Notes: generated from the letters alone by a model not told the origin. Shown: positions 17,952-27,909, counted from the stretch's first letter. The stretch: 64,000 nt of DNA from Novosphingobium sp. (GCF_027486195.1 NZ_JAIXPP010000020.1:174032-238031); one strand, 5' to 3'. Numbers and translations are program-made.

Positions 17952-20882
17952 GTGCTTGGCGTTGCTGTTCACGCGCGAGGGTACAAGCGCCTTGTGGCAG
18001 CGGTTTCGGGTGCATTGATCGCCAGCCCGGGCGGGGCCTCGGCGCAGCCCGTTGGTGCCGAAAGCGAGCCAGGCCTTGCAGCGGCCGCCGATGAACAGCC
18101 GGACACGCCGATCCTCGTCACGGGGCTGCGCTCCACCCTGCTCGAAGCGCTGGAGCGCCGGCGCCGGTCGCCGGAGTTGATCGAGACACTGGCACTGGAT
18201 GACATTGCGAGGACATCCGGCGCGAACATCGCCGAGACGCTGGACCGCCTGCCCGGCGTGCGGCTGGGCCGTGATATCACCGGCGAAGGCGTGCAGCTTT
18301 CGATCCGGGGGCTGGGATCGGAGTTCGCGCGGGTCCTGCTCAATGGCGCGCCGCTGCAGGTGGCCTCCGATGGCGGCACCAATGGCGGATCGCGCGGACG
18401 CGGGGTCGATCTCGATATCCTGCCCTCGGAATTCTTTGCCCGGGGCGATGTGCTGCTGGCGGCTTCGGCGGGGATGCCCGAAGGCGGAATCAACGGAACG
18501 CTGGACTTGCGGACCCTGCGGCCTTCCGACCGACCGGGCCTGACCATCACGCTGAGCGGGCAGGCGCAATACAGCGCCGCGAACCGGAAAACTTCGCCGC
18601 GCGGCACGGCGATCGCCAGCTGGGCGGGCAGGCGGATCGGCATGCTGGCAGGCGTTTCGATGCTGGAAGCAAGCCAGCGGCTCGACGGGTTCGAGACGAT
18701 CGGCTGGACCGATGCCAATGTGCCGGCCTGCGGACCAGACTGCCGGCTCCCCGGCGATAGCGGCAACGGCTTCAGCTATGCCTCGGTCGTGCCGGCCAAT
18801 GCAGGCCACGGCCTCAACCCCGGCGATCAGGTCGACCTCGTCGCGACGTCCGGCCTGTCGCTCCCACAGATCAGCGCGGCCCTGCTCCCGCGTCTCGCGC
18901 GCCAGCTTGCGCTAAGCGGCAAGCGGCGGCGAACGGCGGCCATGGCTTCCATCGAATGGCAACCGGCGGACCGCATCCATCTCGTGCTTGATGGGCTCTA
19001 TGCCCACGCGGCGCGGCGGTATGAGCGGCTGGGCATGCAGTGGTATGTCCGCAATTCCGGGCCGGGCAAGACACCGCAATCGACCGGTGGCATGGTGCCC
19101 ATCGGGCTCACGGTCGATGCCAACAATGTGGTCACCTCGGGGCTCTTCGCCAATTCCGCTTTCCTTGCCGAGGAGACGCTGACCGATCAGGACACCCGCT
19201 TCCACGCGCTGGGCGGGGCGCTTTCGTGGCAGGCGGCAAAGCATCTGCGGATCGAGGCGCAAGCCCGCCTCAACCGCAGCACCTTCGGGCGCGAGCAGCC
19301 GACCTTCCTGTTCCAGACGCCGATGCAATCGGGGATCGACGTGCGCTTCGACAACCGGAGCAATCCGCGCCAGCCGGTGATCACCACCAACCGCGATCTC
19401 GGCGATCCGGGGCTCGGCTGGCAGTGGTCGCGGCTCAACATCCAGAACATCGCGCGCGAGACACAGACTGACAGCGCGCGGCTCGACATGGTGCTGGGAG
19501 GCGAAGGGCTGAACCTGAAGATCGGAGGCACCTACGATCTCGCGCGGCGCAGGATCCGCTCCTTTGACAACAGCGCGGCGTATCAGCTTGCGGTCTGCGG
19601 CGTGAACTGTGCCGGGAAGGACGGCAGCGTGCCCAATGCCGCACTCGAAGGCCTTCTGCGGCGCGCGCCGATCAGCGATTTCGCCCGCCTCGCCAAAGGC
19701 CCGGTGGGATACACCAGTTTCATTGCGCCCGATTTCGCCGCGCTGAAGCAGGCGACCGGCTATCAGGCCTTCAGCGCTGCCGCACCGCTCGCGACGACAC
19801 AGGTCGGCGGCAATCCGCCGGGCGATATCGGCGAGCGCGTCCTTGCCGCCTATGGCGAGGCCAATGGCCGGTTCACGGTGCTGGGGCGCGAGGTGGCGTT
19901 GAATCTCGGGCTGCGCGGTGTCGATACGCGGCAGACCGTGACGGGCGTGGCGCTGCTGGACGGCAAGGTGGTCGAGATTCCGGCGCAGCGGCGCTACGGG
20001 AACTGGCTCCCCTCCGCAAATATCCGCGCCGCGCTGACCCGGCGCCTGACGCTGCGATTTGCCTTCGCGCGGACGCTGACCCGGCCCGATCCCGCGCTGC
20101 TGCTGCCGAGCACGGTCTTCACCGATTCCTCCGCCCAGATTGCGGCGGCAGGCAATCCCGGCCTCCGGCCCTATACCTCGAGCAACTTCGATCTGGGGCT
20201 GGAATGGGCGACCGGCGGCATCGGCTCGGTCCGCCTCGCCGCGTTCTCGCGCAGCATCGACGGGTTTACGGTGGTGCAATCGGAGCAGGTTGCTTTCGCC
20301 TCGCTCGGCATCCCTTTCACCGCGCTTTCATCGACCCAGCAGAATGTGCTGAGTGACCGCTCGTTCCAGACGGGTGTGCCGGTGGCACAATTGCCGGTCT
20401 CGCTCACCCGCCCGGTCAATCTGGAGAGCCTGCTGATCTGGGGGCTCGATTTCGCCTGGACCCAGCCGCTGGATCGGCTGCTGGCAGGCGCGGGCCTGAC
20501 TGTCACGGCAAGCTGGCTCGACCAGCGATCGGCCACAAGCCTTGTCGCGCCGGGCGTGCCGCGCTGGTCGGCTTCGGGCGAAGTGTTTTACGAACGCGGC
20601 CCGGTCTCGGCGAGCGCGCGCTACGACTGGGCCGGGCGGTTCATCGCCGCCAATGGCCCGCTCAACGGGCTCGACCTTGCGCAATACGCCGATCCGCGCG
20701 GACAGCTCGATCTTTCGCTGATCTACCGCGTGCCGAAAAGCGCCGGGCGTTTCCAGTTCACCGCCAGCGCGATCAACATCACCAACACACCGCTGCGCAC
20801 CACGCTGGGCTACGCCAACGCGGCGTTCGCGGTCTATTATCCTGGGCCGCAATATATGCTCGGTTTCGGCGCGCGCTATTGA
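17952..20882 (+). CDS. TonB-dependent outer-membrane receptor
   Basis: About 976 residues. A signal peptide ends near ASPGGASAQ. A plug domain follows (ETLALDDIARTSGANIAETL, DRLPGVRLGRD, VQLSIRGLGSEFARVLLNG) and then a long beta-barrel ending QYMLGFGARY. The plug form resembles the sphingomonad/Caulobacter receptors often used for oligosaccharides or other large substrates rather than classic siderophore receptors; the ligand is unknown. GTG at 17952 is chosen because GGGGGGAGGAG ends seven bases upstream, an excellent ribosome site; the in-frame ATG at 17916 lies before it. It is a single gene, convergent with the alginate-export-like porin. Confidence 0.93.
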   Translation: MLGVAVHARGYKRLVAAVSGALIASPGGASAQPVGAESEPGLAAAADEQPDTPILVTGLRSTLLEALERRRRSPELIETLALDDIARTSGANIAETLDRLPGVRLGRDITGEGVQLSIRGLGSEFARVLLNGAPLQVASDGGTNGGSRGRGVDLDILPSEFFARGDVLLAASAGMPEGGINGTLDLRTLRPSDRPGLTITLSGQAQYSAANRKTSPRGTAIASWAGRRIGMLAGVSMLEASQRLDGFETIGWTDANVPACGPDCRLPGDSGNGFSYASVVPANAGHGLNPGDQVDLVATSGLSLPQISAALLPRLARQLALSGKRRRTAAMASIEWQPADRIHLVLDGLYAHAARRYERLGMQWYVRNSGPGKTPQSTGGMVPIGLTVDANNVVTSGLFANSAFLAEETLTDQDTRFHALGGALSWQAAKHLRIEAQARLNRSTFGREQPTFLFQTPMQSGIDVRFDNRSNPRQPVITTNRDLGDPGLGWQWSRLNIQNIARETQTDSARLDMVLGGEGLNLKIGGTYDLARRRIRSFDNSAAYQLAVCGVNCAGKDGSVPNAALEGLLRRAPISDFARLAKGPVGYTSFIAPDFAALKQATGYQAFSAAAPLATTQVGGNPPGDIGERVLAAYGEANGRFTVLGREVALNLGLRGVDTRQTVTGVALLDGKVVEIPAQRRYGNWLPSANIRAALTRRLTLRFAFARTLTRPDPALLLPSTVFTDSSAQIAAAGNPGLRPYTSSNFDLGLEWATGGIGSVRLAAFSRSIDGFTVVQSEQVAFASLGIPFTALSSTQQNVLSDRSFQTGVPVAQLPVSLTRPVNLESLLIWGLDFAWTQPLDRLLAGAGLTVTASWLDQRSATSLVAPGVPRWSASGEVFYERGPVSASARYDWAGRFIAANGPLNGLDLAQYADPRGQLDLSLIYRVPKSAGRFQFTASAINITNTPLRTTLGYANAAFAVYYPGPQYMLGFGARY

Positions 20883-20886
20883 GCGG

Positions 20887-22254
20887 TCAGAACTTGAAGG
20901 CGGTTTCGAGACCGGCCATGCCGATGGTCCGCGAAGGACCCGTATCGCGCAGGAAGGCACCCGGCGCGAACAGCGAGAGCGAGGCGCTGCAGGACAGCAT
21001 GGGGCTGACCTGCCAGCTCGCGACGAGCTCAACCTGATTGCCGATATGCCGCGCCTTGCTGCCGCTGGAGGCGCGGATCAGCTGGCCCGGTATGTCATAG
21101 ATCCCGTCGCCCGTTGTCTCGCGCCAGAAGGCCGCGCCGGAGAGTTCGAGGCTGATCCTGCGACCCAGATTCACGTCGATGCTGGGGTGCAGGTTGATAA
21201 TGTTGCGCGGCCCGATCGGCGTGAGTTCGCCGAAATAACGGCCCTTGGGAAACAGGGCGTTGAAGGTGCCGAGCGTGCCATCCTGCGGATCGCGGTCACC
21301 GCTCGCCACATTGGCGCGCAGGCGCAGGCGCGGCTGAAGCCGCAAGTGCGGGAAGCTGATCGCGGTCTCGGTCGCCTGCGACCAGGCGCGGATGCGCTTG
21401 CCGGCAAAGCTGCCACGCTGGATCATCATCTCCCAGTTCCACGAAAGTTGCCCGCGCTTGCCGAAAAGGCGCAGGCCGAAGGTGTCGCGCGTCTCGGCGC
21501 CCGTCACCCCGCCGAAGCGCGCGGCGTGGTTGCGATAGCCCAGCCAGTAGAGATCGGCGCTGGCTCCGCCTCCCAGCACCGCCGTCGCATAAACGCCGTC
21601 GAGCCGCCGCGTGTCGGAGGTGCGATCATCGAAATCGCCCAGACCCACCTGCACCGGGCGCACGTGGAAGGCATCGAGCCGGAAGCGGCCCCGGCTGGCA
21701 ATCACGCGCACGCCATCGAAGGCCTGGGGGATATTGGGCCCATAGCGCAGCCCGACCAGCCGTTCGGAGCCGAGCCCGATCAGGCCGCGCCCCCCGCGCA
21801 GGGTGATCGATCCCTCCCCCGGCAGGGCAAGGCGCAGATCGGCAAAGCCCTGCAGCAGATCGACGCCCGTCTCGTCCGCCTGCCCCTTGCGTCCGGAAAG
21901 GCCCCGGACATAGCCGGCGATCGGCTGGACAAAGGCCCGCACCGGCCCGGCATGCAGATCAACATAGGGCATCGCGCGCAGCCAGAGGTAGCCCGTATCC
22001 GGATCATCCCCCCACAGCGGGTTGTCGAAGCCTTCGTAGCGCGCGCGCAGTTCCAGCCCGAAGGTGGCATGAGCTGGACCCGCATCGTCGAGCTTCAGGT
22101 ATTTGAGCCCCTCGATGCCGGGCTTGCCCGCATTGGCCGACCAATCCTCGTCATAGCGCAAGTTGGTGCGCTGGGGCGGCTCGGCGTCGGCGGGCGTACC
22201 TGCCAGCAGCGCCGCCGATCCGACCGCCGCACGCAGGACCAGCCGCAGGCTCAC
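20887..22254 (-). CDS. Alginate-export (AlgE-like) outer-membrane porin
   Basis: About 455 residues with signal peptide MSLRLVLRAAVGSAALLAGTP (initiator GTG), then a beta-barrel rich in aromatic-capped strands: ATFGLELRARYEGFDNPLWG, YLWLRAMPYVDLH, GGRGLIGLGSERLVGLRYG, ending MAGLETAFKF. This matches the alginate_exp family, which in many bacteria serves small-solute or aromatic transport rather than alginate. The GTG start overlaps the DUF1275 stop (GTGA). It is the last gene of the eight-gene minus block beginning at 27826. Confidence 0.85.
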   Translation of the reverse strand: MSLRLVLRAAVGSAALLAGTPADAEPPQRTNLRYDEDWSANAGKPGIEGLKYLKLDDAGPAHATFGLELRARYEGFDNPLWGDDPDTGYLWLRAMPYVDLHAGPVRAFVQPIAGYVRGLSGRKGQADETGVDLLQGFADLRLALPGEGSITLRGGRGLIGLGSERLVGLRYGPNIPQAFDGVRVIASRGRFRLDAFHVRPVQVGLGDFDDRTSDTRRLDGVYATAVLGGGASADLYWLGYRNHAARFGGVTGAETRDTFGLRLFGKRGQLSWNWEMMIQRGSFAGKRIRAWSQATETAISFPHLRLQPRLRLRANVASGDRDPQDGTLGTFNALFPKGRYFGELTPIGPRNIINLHPSIDVNLGRRISLELSGAAFWRETTGDGIYDIPGQLIRASSGSKARHIGNQVELVASWQVSPMLSCSASLSLFAPGAFLRDTGPSRTIGMAGLETAFKF

Positions 22255-22961
22255 CGTTTGAGGTCTGCCATCAACGGGTGACGCGCGAATACCAGCGTGC
22301 CGACCAGCACCAGCGCCGCCGTCAGCGCCAGAGTGACCGCGAGACCGGCATGAAGGACCAGCAGCGCGCCCGCCACGGCACCGGCGAAGATCGCCAAGAC
22401 GGCACCGAGGCGCGCGGGCAGGTTCGGCGACGGCCCCGCCGCCAGCCGCGAATCCGAAGCGATGCCGGTGATCGTCAGCGTGAGCACCGTCGTCGTGAGA
22501 TCGGGCACCTTCAGCTGGCGCACCACCGCGTTGCGAAAGCCCATTGCGGCGGACACGAGCGCAAGGATCGTTGCCAGCTTCCACAGCGGCTCGCCGCGGG
22601 CGATGTCGAACCGGGTGGCGACCAGCGCGGCGAGGAGGAGCAGCACGGTTTCGATGCCAGCAGCGACCACCAGCCAATCGCGCAGCAAGTGCGAACCGCG
22701 AGTGCGCCAGATGCGCCCCGCCACCATCGCGCCGCCAATGAACGCGGCCAGCGCCACGATGAACGGCAGCGGCGAGAAGCCCGGAGCGCCGGCCACTGCA
22801 AAGGCCAGGAACACCACGTTGCCGGTCATGTTCGCGGTGAACACCTTGCCGAGGCACAGGATACTCGCCGCATCGAGCATGCCGGTCGTTGCAGAGAGCA
22901 GGAGCAGCAATCGCAGCAGCGGGGCGGGGGTCTTGAGTGAGACGGTGGGCTGGCTGGCCAT
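22251..22961 (-). CDS. DUF1275 (YoaK-type) membrane protein
   Basis: About 236 residues with six hydrophobic helices. Family hallmarks are ATTGMLDAASILCLGKVF followed by TANMTGNVVFLAFA near the N-terminus and FRNAVVRQLKVPDLTTTVLT in the middle. Function in the family is not established. ATG at 22961 lies just past the DoxX stop with a purine-rich gaggggcgg upstream; ATG 22991 would overlap DoxX. Translationally coupled to the downstream porin. Confidence 0.88.
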   Translation of the reverse strand: MASQPTVSLKTPAPLLRLLLLLSATTGMLDAASILCLGKVFTANMTGNVVFLAFAVAGAPGFSPLPFIVALAAFIGGAMVAGRIWRTRGSHLLRDWLVVAAGIETVLLLLAALVATRFDIARGEPLWKLATILALVSAAMGFRNAVVRQLKVPDLTTTVLTLTITGIASDSRLAAGPSPNLPARLGAVLAIFAGAVAGALLVLHAGLAVTLALTAALVLVGTLVFARHPLMADLKR

Positions 22962-22965
22962 GGTG

Positions 22966-23394
22966 CTAGAGCCGCCCCTCACGCCGGGCATGTTCGGCCA
23001 CCAGTGCCGCGAGGATGAAGCCGCCGATCAGGCCAAGATGCTCGAAGAAGGCGTTGGTCGCGGCGAAGCGGGCCAGGCCGGCCATGGTCCAGAAGGCATT
23101 GGCCTTGATCGCGGCGAGCAGCGTGAACACGCCGAGCATACCCGCCCCCAGCCAGACCAGCCGCCCGGTGAGGATCAGCAGCGGCCCCACGATCTCGACC
23201 GCAATGGTCAGTCCGGCCCAGAGCGCAGGCGGGCTCATCCCGAAATGCGCCTGCTCGGCTACGGCGCCCGGCCAGTCGGTCAGTTTGGCAACAGCGCCCA
23301 CCGCGTAGGCACCCACCAGCAGCAGCCGGGAGACAAACCACACCGGCGGCCAATCGAGTAGCGCGTGGACCGCGCGCGGTTCGGGATCCATCAT
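22966..23394 (-). CDS. DoxX-family membrane protein
   Basis: 142 residues with four predicted helices (WFVSRLLLVGAYAVGAVAKL, GLTIAVEIVGPLLILTG, GMLGVFTLLAAIKANAF, FFEHLGLIGGFILAALVA). The NAFFEHLGLIGGF segment is typical of DoxX. Family members have been linked to thiosulfate oxidation and to oxidative-stress membrane complexes; here the partner is unknown. The ATG starts one base after the amidohydrolase stop. Confidence 0.87.
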   Translation of the reverse strand: MMDPEPRAVHALLDWPPVWFVSRLLLVGAYAVGAVAKLTDWPGAVAEQAHFGMSPPALWAGLTIAVEIVGPLLILTGRLVWLGAGMLGVFTLLAAIKANAFWTMAGLARFAATNAFFEHLGLIGGFILAALVAEHARREGRL

Positions 23395-23395
23395 C

Positions 23396-25345
23396 TCAGA
23401 CTGCCCAGCACCCGCAGCCGAACGCGCCCCAGAAACCCTGCACATCGGCTGCCGGCGCTGCTGCACCCAGTGCGCGGGCATGATCGTGACCGTGGACTTG
23501 GCAGGCCGAGGCGCAGCCGCAGGCCGCCGCCAGCTTGGCAGCGGTTTCCGGTTCGCGGTGATAGCCGCCGACAGTCCGCACCGGCGACCAGTCCGGCATC
23601 GGCGGCGGCAGCGCAGGGGCAAGCCCGGTGAAACTGCCCTCACCATGCACCACCCGGCCGCCCAGCAGCGTCAGCACCGAACGGATGTGCGCGATCTCAT
23701 GCTCGGGCACGGCAAAGTAATCGGCCGAAAGCAGGACGAGATCGGCGAGCTGACCGGCCTTGATCTGACCCTTCTTGCCCGTTTCGCTGGAAAACCAGGC
23801 GTTCTCGTGCGTCCACATTGCCAGCGCCTTTTCGCGGCTCACGCGGTTGGCGCCGGGATAGAGCGAGAGGCCGCCCACCGTCCGCCCGGTAACGAGCCAC
23901 GAGAGCGAGACCCAGGGATTGTAGCTTGCCACCCGCGTCGCATCGGTGCCCGCGCCGACTGGGAGGCCTGCCGCGATCATCCGCGCAATCGGCGGGGTGC
24001 GCTCGGCAGCGCGGCGGCCATAGCGCTCGACGAAGTATTCGCCCTGAAAGGCCATGCGGTGCTGCACCGCGATCCCTCCGCCCAGCGCGGCAATGCGGTC
24101 GATGTTGCGGTCGCTGATCGTCTCCGCATGGTCGAAGAACCAGTTGATCCCCTCAAGCGGAATGTCGCGGTTGACCTTCTCGTAGACATCGAGCGCGCGG
24201 CCGATCGTCTCGTCGTAGGTCGCGTGGAGCCGCCAGGGCCAGCGGTGCTCAGCCAGCAGGCGGATCACCGGTTCGAGATCGCCCTCCATATGGGGCGGCA
24301 TGTCAGGCCGCTCGACGCGGAAGTCCTCGAAATCGGCGGCGGAGTACACGAGCATCTCGCCCGCGCCGTTGTGGCGATAGGTATCGTCGCCCTGCCCCGG
24401 GCTGACCTGTTTCACCCAGCCGGCAAAGTCCGCCAGCTCCTCCTTCGGCTTCTGCGTGAATAGGTTGTAGCTGATCCGCACGGTCATCAGCCCGTCCGCA
24501 TGGAGCCTCTCGATCACGCGGTAGTCGTCCGGGTAGTTCTGGAAGCCGCCGCCCGCATCGATCACGCTGGTGACACCGAGCGAATTGACCTCGCGCATGA
24601 AATGGCGGGTGGAATTGATCTGGTAGTCCTCGGGCAGCTTCGGCCCCTTGGCGAGCGTTGAATAGAGGATCGTCGCGTTGGGCTGGGCCAGCAGCAGCCC
24701 GGTGGGATTGCCAGCGGCGTCGCGCACGATCTCGCCGCCCGGCGGGTTCGGCGTATCCTTGCCATAGCCGACCACGCGCAGCGCCGCAGCATTGAGCAGC
24801 GCGCGGTCGTAGAGGTGGAGGATGAACACCGGCGTATCGGGGGCGACCGCATTGAGCTCGGCGAGGGTGGGCAGGCGCTTTTCGGCGAACTGATGCTCGG
24901 TGAAGCCGCCCACCACGCGCACCCATTGCGGGGCGGGCGTGCGGTCGACTTGCGCCTTCAGCATGGCCATCGCGTCCGCCAGCGTTGGCACGCCGTCCCA
25001 GCGCAGCTCCATGTTGAAGTTCAGCCCGCCGCGAATGATGTGCATGTGGCTGTCGATGAGGCCCGGGATCAGACGCCGTCCGCCCGCGTCGATCAGGGTC
25101 GCATCGGGCGCGGCGGCGCGGACTTCGGCCTCGCTGCCCACGGCGAGGATGCGTCCATCGCGGATCGCCACGGCCTCGGCACGCGGATTGGCGCGATCGA
25201 GCGTGCTGATGAGCGCGTTGTGGATGATGAGATCGTCGGTCATCGGTGCGTTCCTTGGGGACGCGGCGCGCAAGTGTGCGGGCAAGAGCGAGAGAGCCGC
25301 CGTGCCGGCGAGCCCCGAAAGCGTGCCGCGCCGGGTGGCGCTCAT
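23396..25345 (-). CDS. Exported YtcJ-like amidohydrolase
   Basis: About 649 residues. The N-terminus MSATRRGTLSGLAGTAALSL is a signal sequence with a twin-arginine flavour. The amidohydrolase fold follows: RRLIPGLIDSHMHIIRGG (metal-binding HxH), WRLHATYDE, FDHAETISDRN and PVGAGTDATR, closing with AGQLADLVLLSADYF. It matches the Amidohydro_3/YtcJ group that hydrolyses amide-like bonds; substrate unknown. The last 45 residues carry six Cys (CGCASACQ, GCGCW) and two His, an unusual metal-binding-like tail. The start overlaps the XapX stop as ATGA. Confidence 0.9.
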   Translation of the reverse strand: MSATRRGTLSGLAGTAALSLLPAHLRAASPRNAPMTDDLIIHNALISTLDRANPRAEAVAIRDGRILAVGSEAEVRAAAPDATLIDAGGRRLIPGLIDSHMHIIRGGLNFNMELRWDGVPTLADAMAMLKAQVDRTPAPQWVRVVGGFTEHQFAEKRLPTLAELNAVAPDTPVFILHLYDRALLNAAALRVVGYGKDTPNPPGGEIVRDAAGNPTGLLLAQPNATILYSTLAKGPKLPEDYQINSTRHFMREVNSLGVTSVIDAGGGFQNYPDDYRVIERLHADGLMTVRISYNLFTQKPKEELADFAGWVKQVSPGQGDDTYRHNGAGEMLVYSAADFEDFRVERPDMPPHMEGDLEPVIRLLAEHRWPWRLHATYDETIGRALDVYEKVNRDIPLEGINWFFDHAETISDRNIDRIAALGGGIAVQHRMAFQGEYFVERYGRRAAERTPPIARMIAAGLPVGAGTDATRVASYNPWVSLSWLVTGRTVGGLSLYPGANRVSREKALAMWTHENAWFSSETGKKGQIKAGQLADLVLLSADYFAVPEHEIAHIRSVLTLLGGRVVHGEGSFTGLAPALPPPMPDWSPVRTVGGYHREPETAAKLAAACGCASACQVHGHDHARALGAAAPAADVQGFWGAFGCGCWAV

Positions 25346-25608
25346 GGCTGGTGCGGTTCGGCGGAGGAAGAAGGCGCCGCAGCAGGTGGCAATCCCGTCA
25401 CCCGCGCGGCGCAGTTGGTCCTCCAGAAAGAAGCGACCTCCTGCCCATGCCATACCCGTATCGCCAGCGGCACAGCCTGTTCGCCCAGCAACATGCCGAG
25501 CAATCCGAGCAGCGCGATCGCGGGAGGGGCAGGCGATCGCGTACCGAGCAGGCTGTAGATCGCGCCGACAAGCAGCCCGATGCCTAGAGCGACAAGGTAG
25601 GGTTTCAT
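25342..25608 (-). CDS. XapX-domain small membrane protein
   Basis: 88 residues. MKPYLVALGIGLLVGAIYSL opens the XapX domain, with a second helix PPAIALLGLLGMLLGEQAVP. XapX proteins are short two-helix membrane proteins of unknown function usually found beside isochorismatase- or amidohydrolase-type enzymes, as here. The C-terminal ~35 residues extend beyond the domain. Overlaps the amidohydrolase start. Confidence 0.88.
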   Translation of the reverse strand: MKPYLVALGIGLLVGAIYSLLGTRSPAPPAIALLGLLGMLLGEQAVPLAIRVWHGQEVASFWRTNCAARVTGLPPAAAPSSSAEPHQP

Positions 25609-25644
25609 GGGCAGGAGGTCTCCCGGTCAGGCCTGCGGGCGGGT

Positions 25645-26322
25645 TCAGTGCCCTGCCGGGTGGGGCGCCTCATGCGGGAATGTCCCGCGCTGGGGGGCCT
25701 TGTGGATCATGGTGTAGGCGTAATCGACGCCCATGCCGTAGGCACCGAAGTGCTCGCGCACGATGTCCATCACGCCGTCGTAGGTCTCACGGTGCGCCCA
25801 ATCGCGCTGGAGTTCGAGCAGCGCGTTGATCGTCGTCAGCGGGTGCGCGCCCGCCTGCTCCATGCGGCGGATCGCGGCGTCATGGGCTTCGAGCGAAGTG
25901 CCGCCGGAGGCATCGGTCACGAAGTAGATCTCGAAGCCTTCCTCGATCGCGGAGAGCGTGGGGTAGAGCAGGCAGGCCTCGGTCCACAGCGCGGCGATGA
26001 CCAGCTTCTTGCGCCCGCTGGCCTTAACTTGCGCAACGAGTTCATCGGAATCCCACGAGTTCATCGAGGTCCGCTCGATCGGCTTCTGCCGCACCACGTC
26101 GAGCAGTTCGGGCCAGATGTAGCCCGAAAAGGCCTCGGTTTCGACCGCGGTGAGGATGATCGGCACGCCGAACAGCTTGGCTGCCTTGGCGAGCGCGACC
26201 GTGTTGTTCTTGAGCAGCTGGCGGTCGATGCTGGTGACGCCGAAGGCCATCTGCGGCTGGTGATCGATGAAGATGAACAGCGTGTCGTCGGCGTTGATCA
26301 ATTTCTGGGATCGGAAGGACAT
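25645..26322 (-). CDS. YcaC-like cysteine hydrolase (isochorismatase family)
   Basis: 225 residues. The isochorismatase-like fold has the catalytic aspartate in FIFIDHQPQMAFG (near residue 20), a lysine in SGRKKLVIAAL and the nucleophilic cysteine in WTEACLLYPTL. The YcaC subgroup is common next to XapX and DoxX genes; its natural substrate is unknown. It is longer than minimal YcaC by a C-terminal extension ending HEAPHPAGH. Upstream, agggagcatcc-type purine-rich sequence provides a ribosome site. Part of the eight-gene block. Confidence 0.9.
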   Translation of the reverse strand: MSFRSQKLINADDTLFIFIDHQPQMAFGVTSIDRQLLKNNTVALAKAAKLFGVPIILTAVETEAFSGYIWPELLDVVRQKPIERTSMNSWDSDELVAQVKASGRKKLVIAALWTEACLLYPTLSAIEEGFEIYFVTDASGGTSLEAHDAAIRRMEQAGAHPLTTINALLELQRDWAHRETYDGVMDIVREHFGAYGMGVDYAYTMIHKAPQRGTFPHEAPHPAGH

Positions 26323-26355
26323 GGGATGCTCCTTTCGGGAGAGGGTTGGTCCGGT

Positions 26356-26838
26356 TCAGTGCGCCTGGAGATGCGCTTCGAGGAACCAGAGCTGCTTGTC
26401 GGTCTCGCGCGAGATCTGGGTGAACAGGTCTGCGGTATCGGCATCGCCCGCGAGGCTGGCCTGATCGATGGCATCACGCGCCGCCTTGCCGAAGGCACCG
26501 AGGCTGGCGGAAAGCGCCTTGAGGTGCGCCTCGCCGCCACTCGCCTCGAGCGGATAGCCATAAAGCGTGGAATTGGCGGCGGTCGTCGCGATGCGGCCAT
26601 CCGCCACGTGGCCGAGCGTGGTGATGCGCTCTGCCAGCATGTCCACGAAGTCCTCGATCTCGCCGTGGAGGCGGTCGAACAGTTCGTGGAGCTGGAGGAA
26701 GTGCGGGCCCTTCACGTTCCAGTGCGCCTGCTTGGCCTGCGCTTCGAGATCGAGCGCATCGGACAGGCGGGCCTGCAGCAGCCCGCAGGCCTGCTTGCGG
26801 ACATGCTCGGAGAGGTCGAGGCGGCTGATGTAGCTCAT
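26356..26838 (-). CDS. Dps-family ferritin-like DNA-protection protein
   Basis: 160 residues, the normal Dps length. The ferroxidase-site pattern is present: AKQAHWNVKGPHFLQLHELF (His near 39 and 51) followed by HGEIEDFVDMLAERI. Dps dodecamers oxidise and store iron and shield DNA during oxidative or starvation stress in the cytoplasm. ATG at 26838 is used; 26877 would overlap the hydrolase gene. Its place between the alpha/beta hydrolase and YcaC genes suggests that the operon responds to oxidants or peroxides. Confidence 0.93.
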   Translation of the reverse strand: MSYISRLDLSEHVRKQACGLLQARLSDALDLEAQAKQAHWNVKGPHFLQLHELFDRLHGEIEDFVDMLAERITTLGHVADGRIATTAANSTLYGYPLEASGGEAHLKALSASLGAFGKAARDAIDQASLAGDADTADLFTQISRETDKQLWFLEAHLQAH

Positions 26839-26845
26839 GTCCGCC

Positions 26846-27826
26846 TCACGCCTTGAAGAACGCAAGGAGATCGGCATTGATCACGTCCGGATGCGTGGAC
26901 GCCATGCCATGTGGCAGCCCCGGATAGGTCTTGAGCGTGCCCTTCTTCACAAGCTTGATCGCAAGCTGCGCGGAATCGGCAATCGGCACGATCTGGTCAT
27001 CCTCGCCGTGCATGATCAGCACTGGCACCTGGATCGCCTTGAGATCCTCGGTGAAATCGGTTTCCGAGAAGGCCTTGATGCAATCGTAGTGCGCCTTGGC
27101 ACCGCCCATCATGCCCTGCCGCCACCAGTTGTCGATCAGCCCTTCGCTCACCTTCGCGCCCGGCCGGTTGAAGCCGTAGAACGGCCCTGTCGGCACATCG
27201 CGGAAGAACTGCGCGCGATTGGCGACAAGCGCCGCGCGGAAGCCGTCGAACACCTCCATCGGCAGGCCGCCGGGGTTGGCAGCGGTCTTGAGCATGATCG
27301 GCGGGACAGCGCCGATCAGTACCGCCTTGGCAACGCGCCCGGCTCTCGCCCGCGCGACATAATGCGCCACTTCACCGCCACCGGTCGAATGGCCGACATG
27401 GATCGCATTTCTGAGATCGAGATGATCGGTCAGCGCCGCGACATCGGCGGCGTAAGTGTCCATCTCGTTGCCGGTATCGGTCTGGGTCGAGCGGCCATGC
27501 CCGCGCCGGTCGTGCGCGATCACGCGGTAGCCATGGAGCAGGAAGAACATCATCTGGTTGTCCCAGTCGTCCGCGCTCAGCGGCCAGCCGTGGTGGAACA
27601 CAATGGGCTGCGCATCGCGGGGGCCCCAGTCCTTATAGAAGATGGACGTGCCGTCCTTCGTGGTCACGGTACCCATGGTGCGGTCTCCTGATGTGGGGGG
27701 TGTGGTGGTAGCGGCGGCCAGCGCAGGGCCGGGAAGGGTCGCAAGGATCGCTCCCGCCGACGTGGCCGCCATGAAATCCCGGCGGCGAAGCGCGGGGCCT
27801 GCGGCTGGTGCCTGTTGATCGGTCAC
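26846..27826 (-). CDS. Exported alpha/beta hydrolase (non-haem chloroperoxidase type)
   Basis: About 326 residues. The leader includes [20 protein letters not shown], a twin-arginine-like signal. The hydrolase domain begins at [19 protein letters not shown]. The catalytic triad is visible as Ser in VGHSTGGGE (near 147), Asp in [10 protein letters not shown] and His in GLPHGMA, with the oxyanion region [13 protein letters not shown]. These features match the chloroperoxidase/esterase group. GTG at 27826 is chosen because aggggag lies eight bases upstream. First gene of the eight-gene minus block; its promoter lies in the region shared with the divergent response regulator. Confidence 0.92.
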   Translation of the reverse strand: MTDQQAPAAGPALRRRDFMAATSAGAILATLPGPALAAATTTPPTSGDRTMGTVTTKDGTSIFYKDWGPRDAQPIVFHHGWPLSADDWDNQMMFFLLHGYRVIAHDRRGHGRSTQTDTGNEMDTYAADVAALTDHLDLRNAIHVGHSTGGGEVAHYVARARAGRVAKAVLIGAVPPIMLKTAANPGGLPMEVFDGFRAALVANRAQFFRDVPTGPFYGFNRPGAKVSEGLIDNWWRQGMMGGAKAHYDCIKAFSETDFTEDLKAIQVPVLIMHGEDDQIVPIADSAQLAIKLVKKGTLKTYPGLPHGMASTHPDVINADLLAFFKA

Positions 27827-27909
27827 GGCGTGTTCTCCCCTGCTCAAATCCGCTGCGAGAGTGCGCTTCCCGTGTCCGGTCGGGAACACCCGGACGGGGG
27901 CACGTGCCG

